DNA of 64,000 nt, from the NCBI RefSeq assembly GCF_020510585.1, contig NZ_CP075190.1:809001-873000 (forward strand), in the 5' to 3' direction. This DNA comes from Ferribacterium limneticum (GTDB lineage Bacteria; Pseudomonadota; Gammaproteobacteria; Burkholderiales; Rhodocyclaceae). The position numbers were made by a program, and so were the translations under genes. The notes beneath the pieces were generated by a model. The model ran no database searches. It was not told where the DNA came from and saw nothing but the letters and a program-made list of their open reading frames with translations. Positions 42,985-52,648 of the stretch are shown piece after piece; position 1 is the first letter of the stretch, and each line of letters starts with the position of its first letter.

Positions 42985-43614
42985 TCAGGCTAGCAGGCTG
43001 GCGTTCAGCGTATAGGTGCCGGTCAGGCAGGCTTCGGCCAGAATGTGGCCCTGCATGGCGGCACGGACTTCCGGCCCGCCGAACTTGCCGTCGAGCGGCA
43101 GCTTTTCAATATCCAGCGCATACGCCGTGAAGATGTAGTGATGGATGATCTCGTCGTTCCATGGCGGGCAGGGGCCGTCGTAGCCGTAGTAATCACCGCT
43201 CATGTCGTGGTCATTGGCGAACCAGTCGGTGTAATTGTTGATGCCTTGCCGGCTGCCTTCGGCTGCCTGCAGCCCGGGTTTGCCGCGCGGCGTGACCTTA
43301 TTGCTGAACTCGCCTTCGGCAATCGCATTGACCGTCGCTGGCAGGTCGATCAGAACCCAGTGAAAAAAATCGACACGGGGCAGGGCGGCGGGAACGCTTC
43401 GGCCTTCCTGATTGACATCGTCGCCTTGGCTGGGGACATCCGGATCGTGACAGATGACGACGAAGGATTTGGTGTCTGCGGGGGCGTCGCTCCACGCCAG
43501 ATGGGGATTGATATTGTTGCCGAGGCAGACGTGATGGGCCGGGTCAGGGGTGCAAAAGGAAAACTTGCCTGGAATCTCTTGCCCATCCGAAAAGCTGGTG
43601 CTGGTCAGTTTCAT
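42985..43614 (-). CDS. YbhB/YbcL-family (PEBP, Raf kinase inhibitor-like) protein
   Basis: A 209-aa protein with the PEBP core: NINPHLAWSDAPADTKSFVV, CHDPDVPSQG, FHWVLIDLPA, YDGPCPPWNDE and HHYIFTAYALD. Bacterial members are cytoplasmic or periplasmic; their ligand is unknown. Longer than typical YbhB (~160 aa) because of a loop around 60-140. It lies 15 bases behind murJ on the same strand. Confidence 0.88.
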   Translation of the reverse strand: MKLTSTSFSDGQEIPGKFSFCTPDPAHHVCLGNNINPHLAWSDAPADTKSFVVICHDPDVPSQGDDVNQEGRSVPAALPRVDFFHWVLIDLPATVNAIAEGEFSNKVTPRGKPGLQAAEGSRQGINNYTDWFANDHDMSGDYYGYDGPCPPWNDEIIHHYIFTAYALDIEKLPLDGKFGGPEVRAAMQGHILAEACLTGTYTLNASLLA

Positions 43615-43629
43615 CGTAACCTCTCCTGA

Positions 43630-45177
43630 TTAGGCCGCCTGGCGTTTGAAATCCCGCGGGCGGAAGCCAAGAATCCATAATGTGGCGAAATAAGTACTGG
43701 CGCCGAGGGGTACCAGCCAAGACAAATGGATTGTCCGGTCGATGAAGCTCCTTTGCAACCAGCTTTTTTCCTGACCCATGCCAAACCACAGTGCAGCGCC
43801 CATGACGATCAAAGCGAGCAGCAGCTTGCCACTGAAAATCAGCCATCCCGCCTGCGGCTGGTAGATTTCCAGACGGCGCAGGCCGCGATAAAGCATCAGG
43901 GCGTTCAGGCAGGCCGCCAGGCCAATCGACAGGGCCAGTCCGGCGTGTTCCAGCCAGCCGACGAAGGCGAGATTCATGAATTGTGTGGCGGCCAGTGAAA
44001 TCAGGGCAATTTTCACCGGAGTCCGGATGTTCTGGCGGGCATAAAAGCCGGGTGCCAGCACCTTGACGAGAATCATACCGGTCAGACCAATGGTGTAGGC
44101 GACCAGCGCTTCGCGGGTGCGGAAAACGTCGTCGGCTGAAAAGGCACCGTGGTAGAACAGGGCCGAGATCAGCGGTACGGCCAGGATGGCCAGGGCCAGC
44201 GCGGCCGGGGCGGCGAGCAACAGGGTCAGGCGCAGGCCCCAGTCGAGCAGTCGTGAATACTCAACCGGGTTGTTACTGGCATGGTAGCGCGACAGCGAGG
44301 GCAGCAGGATAGTCCCCAGCGTGGCGCCGAGCATGCCGGACGGAAATTCCATCAGGCGGTCGGCGTAATAAAGCCAGGACACGCTGCCGGATTGCAGGAA
44401 GGAAGCAAATATGGTGTTGATGAGCAGGCTGATCTGCGACACCGAGACGCCGATCATGGCCGGCGCCATCAGCGTCGTGATCCGGCGCACCCCGGGGTCG
44501 GCCCAGGCGGCGCGCCAGTTGAGCGATGGGCGCGGCAGCATGGCGATTTTCTTCAGGGCCGGAATCTGAATCGCCAGTTGCAGCAGGCCGCCGAGGAAAA
44601 CCGCCCACCCCAGCACCAGCACCGGCGGATCGAAATAGGGTGCGGCAAACAGGGCCATGCCGATAAACGCGAGGTTAAGCAGGACGGGCGTGAAAGCCGG
44701 CAGGGCGAAACGGCTCCAGCTATTGAGTATTCCGCCCGACAGCGCGACGAGCGACATGAAAAATATGTACGGGAAGGTGATGCGGGTCAGCGTCACTGTC
44801 AGTTCGAACTTGCCCGTGTCTTCTGCAAAGCCCGGGGCCGAGATCCAGACCAGCACGGGGGCCAGTGCGATGCCCAGCGCCGTTACGGCAAATAGAGCCA
44901 TCGACAGCAGGCTGGCGACATGGTCGACCAGCGTGCGGGTATCCGCCTCGCTGCCCTTGTTCTTGTATTCGCCAAGGATGGGCACGAATGCCTGGGAAAA
45001 CGCGCCTTCGGCAAACATCCGGCGCAGCAGATTGGGCAGCTTGAAGGCGACAAAGAAAGCATCAGTGGCCAACCCGGCGCCGAAGGTGCGGGCGATGACA
45101 AAGTCACGGGCAAAGCCGAGAATTCTTGAGAGAAGGGTCATGCCACTGACCGTGGCCAGTGCGCGGAGGAGATTCAT
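43630..45177 (-). CDS. murJ: Lipid II flippase MurJ
   Basis: A 515-aa polytopic protein of the MOP superfamily. It starts LRALATVSGMTLLSRILGFA, with ARTFGAGLATDAFFVAFKLP and LRRMFAEGAFSQAFVPI, the usual MurJ N-terminal segments. Fourteen helices are expected. It flips lipid II across the inner membrane for peptidoglycan synthesis. Full family length. Followed by the PEBP gene. It faces the tRNA-Thr gene from upstream. Confidence 0.95.
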   Translation of the reverse strand: MNLLRALATVSGMTLLSRILGFARDFVIARTFGAGLATDAFFVAFKLPNLLRRMFAEGAFSQAFVPILGEYKNKGSEADTRTLVDHVASLLSMALFAVTALGIALAPVLVWISAPGFAEDTGKFELTVTLTRITFPYIFFMSLVALSGGILNSWSRFALPAFTPVLLNLAFIGMALFAAPYFDPPVLVLGWAVFLGGLLQLAIQIPALKKIAMLPRPSLNWRAAWADPGVRRITTLMAPAMIGVSVSQISLLINTIFASFLQSGSVSWLYYADRLMEFPSGMLGATLGTILLPSLSRYHASNNPVEYSRLLDWGLRLTLLLAAPAALALAILAVPLISALFYHGAFSADDVFRTREALVAYTIGLTGMILVKVLAPGFYARQNIRTPVKIALISLAATQFMNLAFVGWLEHAGLALSIGLAACLNALMLYRGLRRLEIYQPQAGWLIFSGKLLLALIVMGAALWFGMGQEKSWLQRSFIDRTIHLSWLVPLGASTYFATLWILGFRPRDFKRQAA

Positions 45178-45324
45178 TCGATATGGGCATTACCGGAAAA
45201 GCCGTGATTCTACGCTGTGCTTCTACGAAGGCTGCAAATGGCATTTGAAATGAATATCCAGGCTCCCGGGAGGGCGATGCCTGCCGTGATCGCGTCGCAG
45301 GATGGCGATTCGGAACACTCCTTG

Positions 45325-45353
45325 TTGCCCGCACAGATCTGCTGCTGTAGAAT
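45325..45353 (+). promoter_or_regulatory. Promoter of tRNA-Thr
   Basis: TTGCCC (45325-45330), 17-bp spacer, TAGAAT (45348-45353), 15 bases before the mature 5' end of the tRNA. Alternative -35 TTGTTG lies three bases upstream with a 20-bp spacer. Confidence 0.5.
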
Positions 45354-45368
45354 TCGCGACCTTGGTTT

Positions 45369-45444
45369 GCCGCTTTAGCTCAGTTGGTAGAGCAGTTCAT
45401 TCGTAATGAAAAGGTCGCCAGTTCGATTCCGGCAAGCGGCACCA
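45369..45444 (+). tRNA. tRNA-Thr(CGT)
   Basis: A 76-nt cloverleaf with acceptor GCCGCTT / AAGCGGC, D-loop TAGCTCAGTTGGTAGAGC, anticodon loop TTCGTAA (CGT), T-loop TTCGATT and encoded CCA. A terminator follows 10 bases later. Confidence 0.97.
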
Positions 45445-45453
45445 TCTTGATTT

Positions 45454-45476
45454 AGCCCACCTCGTGTGGGCTTTTT
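45454..45476 (+). terminator. Terminator of tRNA-Thr
   Basis: AGCCCAC / GTGGGCT (7-bp stem, 4-base loop, 45454-45460 and 45465-45471) then TTTTTC. Confidence 0.85.
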
Positions 45477-45493
45477 CATTTCCGGCGACGCGA

Positions 45494-46465
45494 TTACTCG
45501 AGATTGAGTATGACCCGATTGCGACCGGCGCTTTTGGCGGCGTAAAGGTTGGCATCGGCCGTTTTGACCAGTTGCTGCGGCGCTTTTTCGGTGCTCGGAT
45601 GCGTGCTGGCGACACCGAAACTGCAGGAAACCCGGCCGTCAATGCCGCGTTCATGCGGGATGTGCAGGTCGCAGGCTGATTGGCGCATGCGTTCGGCGAC
45701 GGCGTAGGCGCCATTGGCATCGGTGCCGGGCAGGATGGCGACGAATTCCTCGCCGCCGTAACGGGCGACAGTGTCTTCGACGCGAAAGAGCGATTCGCTG
45801 AGCGAACTGGCTACTGCCTTCAGGCAGAAATCGCCAGCCTGGTGGCCATAGATATCGTTGAACTGCTTGAAGAAATCGACGTCGCTGAGGACGATGCTGA
45901 GCGGCGTGTCGTTGCGGATGCAACGCTTCCATTCGACGGCCAGCGTGTCGTCAAAATGGCGTCGATTGGGTATGCCGGTCAGGCTGTCGAGAATGGCGAT
46001 TTCCTTGAGCTGGCGATGGACTTCGCAAATTTCCTGTTGCCGGGTCGAAATGCGCAGCATGGCGCGCACCTTGGCCAGTAGCACGACTTCCGAGACGGGC
46101 TTGCTCAGGAAATCGTCGCCGCCGGCCAGGATTCCTTGGGCGAGCGTGTCTTCATCGGTGACCGAGGAGAGGAAGACGATCGGTGTCCAGGGCGAAATCC
46201 CCGTTTCAATTCTGGACAGTTCCCAGGCGCGGATTTTCCGCGTCAGTTCGATGCCGTTGGTGTCTTGCTGGGTGGTGTCGAGCAGTACCAGTCCGGGCAG
46301 GTTTTCGCGGAACATCTGCAGGGCCTGGTCGGCATCGCCGGTAGCCATCGTCCGGATCTCCGGCAACTGGCGAAGGCACTCGCAGATCAATGCCCTGTTG
46401 CTCGCCGACGGGTCGATGACGAGTACGGAGGGCCTGCGTCTGTCAGATGTGGCCTGCGCGGACAT
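45494..46465 (-). CDS. Response regulator with GGDEF domain (diguanylate cyclase)
   Basis: A 323-aa protein. The receiver domain (VLVIDPSASNRAL, phospho-Asp in LVLLDTTQQDTNG) has Pro in place of one of the usual acidic pair residues. The GGDEF domain has RYGGEEFVAILPG, the active GGEEF form, so it probably makes c-di-GMP (PleD-like, one receiver only). ATG at 46463-46465 gives the standard receiver N-terminus; an in-frame ATG at 46507 would add 14 residues. Single-gene unit. Confidence 0.88.
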   Translation of the reverse strand: MSAQATSDRRRPSVLVIDPSASNRALICECLRQLPEIRTMATGDADQALQMFRENLPGLVLLDTTQQDTNGIELTRKIRAWELSRIETGISPWTPIVFLSSVTDEDTLAQGILAGGDDFLSKPVSEVVLLAKVRAMLRISTRQQEICEVHRQLKEIAILDSLTGIPNRRHFDDTLAVEWKRCIRNDTPLSIVLSDVDFFKQFNDIYGHQAGDFCLKAVASSLSESLFRVEDTVARYGGEEFVAILPGTDANGAYAVAERMRQSACDLHIPHERGIDGRVSCSFGVASTHPSTEKAPQQLVKTADANLYAAKSAGRNRVILNLE

Positions 46466-46631
46466 GATCGGATAGCGCCTTGATTGGTCGGGATATTTAT
46501 CGATCATAGCATCACGGTGCGGTGGGGGAACATGGCGAGGCCATTTTCGATCGCGACGTCGAGGAGTAATATGTGCTTCCTTTCCATACGGTACCGTCTG
46601 GAAAAAGATAATTATTCAGGAGAGAGTGGCA

Positions 46632-47399
46632 ATGCAAATCAACGACAAGGTATTTCTGGTCACCGGTGCGGGCTCTGGTCTGGGCGCAGCGACGGCGAGT
46701 GCTTTGGCGGAAGCCGGGGCGAAGGTAGTGCTGGTCGATCTGAATCGTCAAGCTGGCGAAAAGATGGCGGCAGACCTGGGCGCGAACACCTGTTTTGTCG
46801 AAACTGATGTGGCGAACGAGGCTTCTGCGGTCAACGCGATAAATACGGCAATTTCGAAATTTGGCGCGCTGCATGGCCTGGTGAACTGCGCCGGCGTGGC
46901 GCCGGCCGAGAAGGTGCTCGGCAAGGAGGGGCCGCATCGCCTGGAGAGCTTCGCCAAGGTCATCAATATCAATCTGGTCGGCTCTTTCAACATGATCCGC
47001 CTGGCCGCCGATGCGATGATGAAGCACGAGCCGGATGCCGGTGGCGAACGCGGCGTGATCATTAATACTGCGTCGGTTGCCGCCTACGAAGGCCAGCTTG
47101 GCCAGGCCGCCTATGCGGCCTCGAAGGGCGGCATCGTCGCCCTGACCTTGCCGGTTGCTCGCGAACTGGCGCGTAGCGGTATCCGCTGCATGACCATCGC
47201 CCCGGGCATCATGGAAACGCCGATGCTGCTCGGCATGCCGCCCGAAGTGCAGGACTCCCTGAACAAGATGGTGCCGTTCCCGACACGCATGGGCAAACCG
47301 GCCGAGTACGCGGCGCTGGTCCGGCATATCGCCGAGAATGCCTACCTCAATGGCGAAGTCATTCGGCTGGATGGCGCCATCCGGATGGGCGTCAAATAA
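46632..47399 (+). CDS. SDR-family dehydrogenase (3-hydroxyacyl-CoA dehydrogenase type II-like)
   Basis: A 255-aa short-chain dehydrogenase. NAD motif [17 protein letters not shown]-equivalent [11 protein letters not shown], catalytic Ser in [11 protein letters not shown] and YxxxK in [14 protein letters not shown]. The sequence pattern is that of HSD17B10-type enzymes acting on 3-hydroxyacyl-CoA, as in beta-oxidation. ATG 46632 follows GGAGAG (46619-46624). The transcript ends at the hairpin 47427-47449. Confidence 0.85.
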   Translation: MQINDKVFLVTGAGSGLGAATASALAEAGAKVVLVDLNRQAGEKMAADLGANTCFVETDVANEASAVNAINTAISKFGALHGLVNCAGVAPAEKVLGKEGPHRLESFAKVININLVGSFNMIRLAADAMMKHEPDAGGERGVIINTASVAAYEGQLGQAAYAASKGGIVALTLPVARELARSGIRCMTIAPGIMETPMLLGMPPEVQDSLNKMVPFPTRMGKPAEYAALVRHIAENAYLNGEVIRLDGAIRMGVK

Positions 47400-47426
47400 A
47401 CTATACTTCGGCTCCGTCCTTGACCC

Positions 47427-47449
47427 AAAAGGCACTTCGGTGCCTTTTT
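47427..47449 (+). terminator. Terminator abutting the ccoI start
   Basis: AAAAGGCAC, loop TTCG, GTGCCTTTTT. The T run ends five bases before ATG 47455 of ccoI. Confidence 0.85.
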
Positions 47450-47454
47450 ATTTG

Positions 47455-49893
47455 ATGCCCCCCGCTTCCTGCTATCACTGTGGCCTGCCGATTCCCGACG
47501 ATGTCGATCTGTCGGTAAAAATAGACAGCGAGCCGCGGGCCATGTGCTGTTTCGGTTGCCAGGCCGTAGCCCAGTCGATTGTCGATAACGGGCTGGCGGA
47601 CTACTACCGCAGTCGTGATGCGATGCCCGAGTCGCCGCGCGAAGCGATGCCGGCGATCCTCGATCAACTGGTCATGTACGATCACGCCGAATTCCAGAAA
47701 AGCTTCGTCAAGGAGCTTGGCCAAAACGAGCGCGAAGCGTCGTTGCTGCTCGAGGGCATTACCTGTTCCGCCTGCATCTGGCTCAATGAGCAGCATGTCG
47801 GCCGATTGCCCGGCGTGACGGCGGTCAATATCAACTACACGACCCGCCGAGCCCGCGTGCGCTGGGACGAAACCCGCATCAAGCTCTCGGATATCCTCGG
47901 CGCCATTGCTGCCATCGGTTATCGCGCCTACCCGTACGATGCGGCCAAAAATGAGGAAATCTCCCGCAAGGAACGGCGCGACGCGATGTGGCGCCTGTGG
48001 GTCGCTGGCTTCGGCATGATGCAGGTGATGATGTATGCCTATCCGGTCTATATCGCCGATGGCGAAATGGCGCCCGACATCGAAAGCCTGATGCGCTGGG
48101 CCAGCTTGTTGCTGACCATGCCGGTCATTTTCTATTCCTCGGCACCGTTCTTCCGCAACGCGTGGCGCGACATCAAGCTGCGCCGCGTCGGCATGGATGT
48201 GCCGGTGGCGCTTGGTGTCGGCGCGGCCTTCATTGCCAGTTGCTGGGCCACCTTTGTGCAGGCCGGCGAGGTGTATTTCGATTCGGTCACGATGTTCATC
48301 TTCTTCCTGCTCGGTGGCCGCTACCTCGAAATGACAGCCCGCCAGAAGGCGGTCAGCGTTACGGAGGCCTTGGCCCGGCTGCTCCCGGCCTTTGCTCAAA
48401 AATTGCCAAAATTTCCGGTTGACCGTAGCACTGAGCAGTGCGTGGTTGCCGATCTGCGCCCTGGTGATTACGTCATGGTCCGGGCTGGCGATATCGTGCC
48501 GGCGGATGGTCGGGTCATCGAAGGCATTAGTTGTGCGAACGAGGCCTTGCTGACGGGCGAAAGCAAACCCGTACCCAAATCGCCAGGCGAGGCCGTCACC
48601 GGTGGCTCGATCAATGCCGAGAGTCCGCTGGTTGTGCAGGTTGAGCAGGTCGGCGAGGGAACGCGCCTGTCGGCCATCATTCAGTTGATGGAACGGGCGG
48701 CGGCAGAAAAGCCGAAAATTGTCGTGCTGGCTGATCGTATTGCCAGCTATTTCGTCGCGGCGCTGCTCGCCGTGGCGATTCTCGTTGCGGTCGGCTGGTA
48801 TTTTGTCGATCCCTCGAAGGCGTTGTGGATTACCGTTTCGGTCCTTGTCGTTACTTGCCCGTGTGCCCTGTCGCTGGCGACGCCGATTGCACTGACTGTA
48901 TCGGCGGGGGCGCTAGCCAAGGATGGTTTGCTGGTTACACGTGGGCATGCTATTGAAACCTTGGCCCGAGCAACCCATTTTGTCTTCGATAAAACGGGTA
49001 CCTTGACGACTGGGCACATGCACCTGGTAGACGTCTTTCCAATGGCTGGAGCAAGTCGGGAAGAGTGCCTCGCCATCGCTGCCGCTCTGGAGCACGCCTC
49101 CGAACACCCGGTGGCAACCGCGTTGCGCCAGGCGACTGGAGGGCAATTGCCCGAAACGTCGGCGGTAATCAGCGAGCCCGGGCAGGGCATCGAGGCGCTC
49201 GTCGCCGGTCGCCGTTGCCGCATTGGTCGCCCCGACTACTCGCTCGCTCTGAGTGCTGCCAAACTGCCGGCGGCTGCAGTCGACTGGCTGGAAAGCGGCG
49301 ATACCGTTGTTGTTCTCGCCGATGAAAGCGGTTGCTTGGCATTGTTCCGGATTGGCGACGAGTTGCGCCACGAGTCGGCGGCCTTGATCGCGGAACTTCG
49401 GGCGGCGGGAAAAAAAGTCATTCTATTGACAGGTGATGCGCCGGCAGTGGCTAATCGTGTTGCCAGCAAGCTGGGTATCACAGACGTTCGGGCTGGTGTT
49501 ACTCCGCAGGGCAAGCATGATTGCGTCACCGGGCTTCAGGAGGAAGGCGCCGTTGTCGCCATGCTCGGCGATGGCGTCAATGACGCACCTGTTCTGGCTC
49601 TGGCTCAGGTTTCGGTCGCCATGGGCGGGGGCGCTCAGCTGGCCCGAACGCAATCCGATTTCATTCTGCTCTCCGAAAACCTGGACCATCTGCGTCACGG
49701 TTTGCGGCGGGCTCGGAAAACGCTGCAAGTGATCCGTCAGAATCTCTGGTGGTCCTTCGCGTACAATTTCGTTGCCCTGCCTTTGGCCATCACTGGATAT
49801 GTAACCCCGTGGATCGCCGGCATCGGCATGTCGGCCAGTTCGTTGCTGGTCGTCCTCAACTCACTGCGTATTCAGCGTGTGGAGATAGATTGA
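47455..49893 (+). CDS. ccoI: Copper-translocating P1B-type ATPase CcoI
   Basis: An 812-aa P-type ATPase. The N-terminal part has a metal-binding CYHCGLPI and FGCQAV plus a heavy-metal domain with GITCSACIW. The transport site is VVTCPCALSLATP, the phosphorylation loop DKTGTLTTG, and the hinge GDGVNDAPVL. CcoI supplies copper for cbb3 oxidase assembly. ATG 47455 has no visible Shine-Dalgarno and lies directly behind a terminator hairpin. Copy E of the dispersed motif encodes KLPKFPVDRST in the actuator region, without a length change. The stop overlaps ccoS (TGATG). Confidence 0.93.
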   Translation: MPPASCYHCGLPIPDDVDLSVKIDSEPRAMCCFGCQAVAQSIVDNGLADYYRSRDAMPESPREAMPAILDQLVMYDHAEFQKSFVKELGQNEREASLLLEGITCSACIWLNEQHVGRLPGVTAVNINYTTRRARVRWDETRIKLSDILGAIAAIGYRAYPYDAAKNEEISRKERRDAMWRLWVAGFGMMQVMMYAYPVYIADGEMAPDIESLMRWASLLLTMPVIFYSSAPFFRNAWRDIKLRRVGMDVPVALGVGAAFIASCWATFVQAGEVYFDSVTMFIFFLLGGRYLEMTARQKAVSVTEALARLLPAFAQKLPKFPVDRSTEQCVVADLRPGDYVMVRAGDIVPADGRVIEGISCANEALLTGESKPVPKSPGEAVTGGSINAESPLVVQVEQVGEGTRLSAIIQLMERAAAEKPKIVVLADRIASYFVAALLAVAILVAVGWYFVDPSKALWITVSVLVVTCPCALSLATPIALTVSAGALAKDGLLVTRGHAIETLARATHFVFDKTGTLTTGHMHLVDVFPMAGASREECLAIAAALEHASEHPVATALRQATGGQLPETSAVISEPGQGIEALVAGRRCRIGRPDYSLALSAAKLPAAAVDWLESGDTVVVLADESGCLALFRIGDELRHESAALIAELRAAGKKVILLTGDAPAVANRVASKLGITDVRAGVTPQGKHDCVTGLQEEGAVVAMLGDGVNDAPVLALAQVSVAMGGGAQLARTQSDFILLSENLDHLRHGLRRARKTLQVIRQNLWWSFAYNFVALPLAITGYVTPWIAGIGMSASSLLVVLNSLRIQRVEID
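48390..48428 (-). repeat. Dispersed 38-bp motif, copy E (inside ccoI)
   Basis: CTACGGTCAACCGG is exact on the minus strand (48415-48428), preceded by TG. AAATTTTGGCAATTTTTGAGC follows. Opposite in direction to the gene. Confidence 0.8.
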
Positions 49894-50084
49894 TGGAAAG
49901 TGTGTATCTGCTTATCCCGGTTTCGGTTCTCCTTGTCTTCGGGATCGCCGTGGCTTTCTGGTGGTCGGTGCGCAGCGGCCAGTTCGATGACCTCGAAGGG
50001 CCGGGTTTTCGTGTCCTGATGGATGAGGATCAGCCAAAACCGAGTGCGGATGCACCTGAGCCCGACAAACGAGACAATGTTTGA
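49893..50084 (+). CDS. ccoS: cbb3 oxidase maturation protein CcoS
   Basis: A 63-aa protein with one membrane helix (VYLLIPVSVLLVFGIAVAFW) followed by SGQFDDLEGPGFRVLMDED, the CcoS signature. It is needed for cofactor insertion into cbb3 oxidase. The ATG overlaps the ccoI stop. A Pro/Asp-rich tail ends the protein. Confidence 0.93.
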   Translation: MESVYLLIPVSVLLVFGIAVAFWWSVRSGQFDDLEGPGFRVLMDEDQPKPSADAPEPDKRDNV

Positions 50085-50131
50085 CCTGTGTCAACGTTGG
50101 GGGTGGCAACGCTAGGCAAAATGCTTGCATT

Positions 50132-50197
50132 GTGAAGCGAGCGCTTCACAGCAATTCTCTGTTGGGGTTGGGGTGCGTTACGACGCACCCTTTTTTT
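50132..50197 (+). terminator. Tandem hairpins and terminator after ccoS
   Basis: A first hairpin GTGAAGC / GCTTCAC (50132-50149) is followed by the terminator GGGTGCGT, TACG, ACGCACCC (50171-50190) and seven T. It isolates ccoIS from ccoNOQP. Confidence 0.8.
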
Positions 50198-50265
50198 GTC
50201 CACGCCCCGCGTGTCAAGCGCTGCACCTAGATATTTCGGACTATCTGCCTTAGATAATAGGTAGG

Positions 50266-50301
50266 TTGATCTAGGTCAAAACACCGCCGCTGAACTAGAA
50301 T
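50266..50301 (+). promoter_or_regulatory. FNR/ANR-type box and -10 of the ccoNOQP operon
   Basis: TTGATCTAGGTCAA (50266-50279) matches the FNR-family dyad TTGAT-N4-ATCAA with one mismatch. TAGAAT (50296-50301) is placed as a -10, which would put the box close to -41. Oxygen-limited induction of cbb3 genes by FNR-type regulators is well known. Confidence 0.75.
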
Positions 50302-50375
50302 AACATCGCTTTCCATGTGCCCCCTTGGGTTAAGGGAGGTGGGCATTCCGTTTTTTCTTTACGAGAGGTGGGTTC

Positions 50376-51800
50376 ATGTCTGGAACGAAAACCACATATA
50401 ACGATAAAGTCGTACGGCAATTCGCTGTCATGACTGTTATTTGGGGCATTGTTGGCATGCTGGTTGGTGTCATCATTGCCGCGCAGTTGGTCTGGCCGGA
50501 GCTGAATATTGGCTTCCTGCACTTTGGCCGTTTACGCCCGTTGCATACCAACGCAGTTATTTTCGCGTTTGGTGGCTGCGCTCTGTTTGCAACGTCTTAC
50601 TGGTGTGTTCAGCGCACCGGGCACACCCGCTTGTGGGGTGGTCCGCTGATTCCATTTACTTTCTGGGGTTGGCAACTTGTCATTCTGTTGGCAGCAATTA
50701 CTTTGCCCCTAGGTATTACCCAGGGTAAGGAATATGCCGAGCTGGAATGGCCAATTGATATCCTGATCACGCTGGTCTGGGTTTCCTACGCAATTGTTTT
50801 CTTCGGCACCATTGGCAAGCGGACCGTTTCCCACATTTATGTGGCGAACTGGTTCTTTGGCGCGATGATCATCGCCGTTGCCCTGTTGCACCTGGGTAAT
50901 AGCGCCGCGTTGCCGGTCTCATACCTGAAGTCCTATTCGGCCTACGCTGGTGTTCAGGATGCCATGATTCAGTGGTGGTATGGCCACAACGCTGTGGGCT
51001 TCTTCCTGACAGCCGGCTTCCTCGGCATGATGTACTACTTCGTGCCGAAACAAGCTGGTCGCCCGGTTTACTCCTATCGCCTGTCCGTGGTCCACTTCTG
51101 GGCGCTGATCTTCACGTACATGTGGGCGGGCCCTCACCATCTGCATTACACCGCTCTGCCTGACTGGACTCAGTCTGTCGGTATGGTCTTCTCGCTGATT
51201 CTGCTGGCTCCGTCCTGGGGGGGCATGATCAACGGTATCATGACCCTGTCCGGCGCCTGGCATAAGCTGCGCGACGATCCTGTCCTGAAGTTCCTGATCA
51301 CCTCGCTCTCCTTCTACGGTATGTCCACGTTTGAAGGCCCGATGATGTCGATCAAGACGGTCAATGCGCTGTCGCACTACACGGACTGGACTGTTGGTCA
51401 CGTGCACTCCGGTGCTCTTGGCTGGGTGGCGATGGTTTCCATCGGCTCCATGTACTACCTGCTGCCGAAGCTTTTTGGCAAGACCGAAATGTATAGCACC
51501 AAGCTGATGACGACCCACTTCTGGATCGCGACCATTGGTACTGTGCTTTATATCGCTTCTACCTGGATTTCCGGTGTTATGCAGGGCCTGATGTGGCGTG
51601 CAGTTAATGCTGACGGCACGCTGGCTTACAGCTTCGTAGAGTCCGTCAAGGGATCCTACCCGTTCTGGGCGATCCGTTGGTTGGGTGGTGTTCTGTTCCT
51701 GGGCGGTATGCTGATCATGGCCTACAACATGTTCAAGACCATGGCTGGTGGCAACACCAAGGACACGCCGGTGATCGTTCCGGTTGGTCATCACGCCTGA
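50376..51800 (+). CDS. ccoN: cbb3-type cytochrome c oxidase subunit I
   Basis: A 474-aa polytopic catalytic subunit. Haem and copper ligand histidines are visible in [46 protein letters not shown] and [13 protein letters not shown]. It reduces oxygen with high affinity and pumps protons. GAGAGGTGGG precedes ATG 50376. First gene of ccoNOQP behind the FNR box. Length is typical. Confidence 0.96.
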   Translation: MSGTKTTYNDKVVRQFAVMTVIWGIVGMLVGVIIAAQLVWPELNIGFLHFGRLRPLHTNAVIFAFGGCALFATSYWCVQRTGHTRLWGGPLIPFTFWGWQLVILLAAITLPLGITQGKEYAELEWPIDILITLVWVSYAIVFFGTIGKRTVSHIYVANWFFGAMIIAVALLHLGNSAALPVSYLKSYSAYAGVQDAMIQWWYGHNAVGFFLTAGFLGMMYYFVPKQAGRPVYSYRLSVVHFWALIFTYMWAGPHHLHYTALPDWTQSVGMVFSLILLAPSWGGMINGIMTLSGAWHKLRDDPVLKFLITSLSFYGMSTFEGPMMSIKTVNALSHYTDWTVGHVHSGALGWVAMVSIGSMYYLLPKLFGKTEMYSTKLMTTHFWIATIGTVLYIASTWISGVMQGLMWRAVNADGTLAYSFVESVKGSYPFWAIRWLGGVLFLGGMLIMAYNMFKTMAGGNTKDTPVIVPVGHHA

Positions 51801-51816
51801 TTAGGGGGGAATAACA

Positions 51817-52452
51817 ATGCTCAAACACGAACAAATTGAAAAGAGCGTAACGCTCCTTATCATTCTTACGCTGTTGGTTGTGATCTGGGGTGGTTTACTG
51901 GAAATTGTTCCGCTGTTCTTCCAGAAATCCACCACAACTCCGGTTGAAGGCACCAAGCCGTACGATGCTGTGCGTCTTGCTGGTCGCGACGTTTATATCC
52001 GTGAAGGCTGCTACAACTGCCATTCGCAGATGATTCGTCCGTTCCGTGCCGAAACCGAGCGCTACGGTCACTACTCAGTTGCGGGCGAGTACGTTTATGA
52101 TCACCCGTTCCAGTGGGGCTCCAAGCGTACCGGTCCTGATATCCATCGCGTTGGCGGTCGTTACTCTGACGAGTGGCAGCGTGCTCACCTGATCAATCCT
52201 CGTGACGTCGTTCCCGAGTCCAACATGCCTGCTTTCGCCTTCCTGGGGAACACCAAGGCCAAGGATTCGGTTGGCGCCGATATCGAGAAGAAGATGCAGG
52301 TCATGCGCACCTACGCCAATGTCCGCGGTATTCCTACCTACTCTGATGAAGAGATCAAGGGTGCCAAGGCAGCTATCGGCGACAAGACCGAACTCGACGT
52401 CCTGATTGCGTACCTGCAGGGCATGGGTACGGCACTGAAGAACGTCAAGTAA
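51817..52452 (+). CDS. ccoO: cbb3-type oxidase monohaem subunit II
   Basis: A 211-aa membrane-anchored cytochrome c. N-terminal helix ([20 protein letters not shown]), haem site CYNCHSQ, and axial Met region [10 protein letters not shown]. It passes electrons to CcoN. It lies 16 bases behind ccoN with GGGGGGAATA before the start. Confidence 0.95.
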   Translation: MLKHEQIEKSVTLLIILTLLVVIWGGLLEIVPLFFQKSTTTPVEGTKPYDAVRLAGRDVYIREGCYNCHSQMIRPFRAETERYGHYSVAGEYVYDHPFQWGSKRTGPDIHRVGGRYSDEWQRAHLINPRDVVPESNMPAFAFLGNTKAKDSVGADIEKKMQVMRTYANVRGIPTYSDEEIKGAKAAIGDKTELDVLIAYLQGMGTALKNVK

Positions 52453-52457
52453 TAGCC

Positions 52458-52634
52458 ATGGACATCAACGATCTGCGTTCCATCGTTACGGTTGTCGGGT
52501 TGCTTTGCTTCCTGGGGATCGTGGGGTGGGCCTACGGCAAGGGTAGCAAGAAGGGGTTTGAGGAAGCTGCCAACTTGCCGTTCGCGGAGCATGATGATCA
52601 GGGTGAGGCGTCAAAGCCGTCGCACCCCCGCTGA
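52458..52634 (+). CDS. ccoQ: cbb3-type oxidase small subunit CcoQ
   Basis: A 58-aa protein, MDINDLRSIVTVVGLLCFLG, then IVGWAYGKGSKKGFEEAANL and PFAEHDD. One membrane helix (9-25) and the conserved FEEAANLPF segment identify CcoQ, which stabilises the oxidase. ATG 52458 is five bases after the ccoO stop. Confidence 0.93.
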   Translation: MDINDLRSIVTVVGLLCFLGIVGWAYGKGSKKGFEEAANLPFAEHDDQGEASKPSHPR

Positions 52635-52648
52635 AAAAAGGAAAGCAA

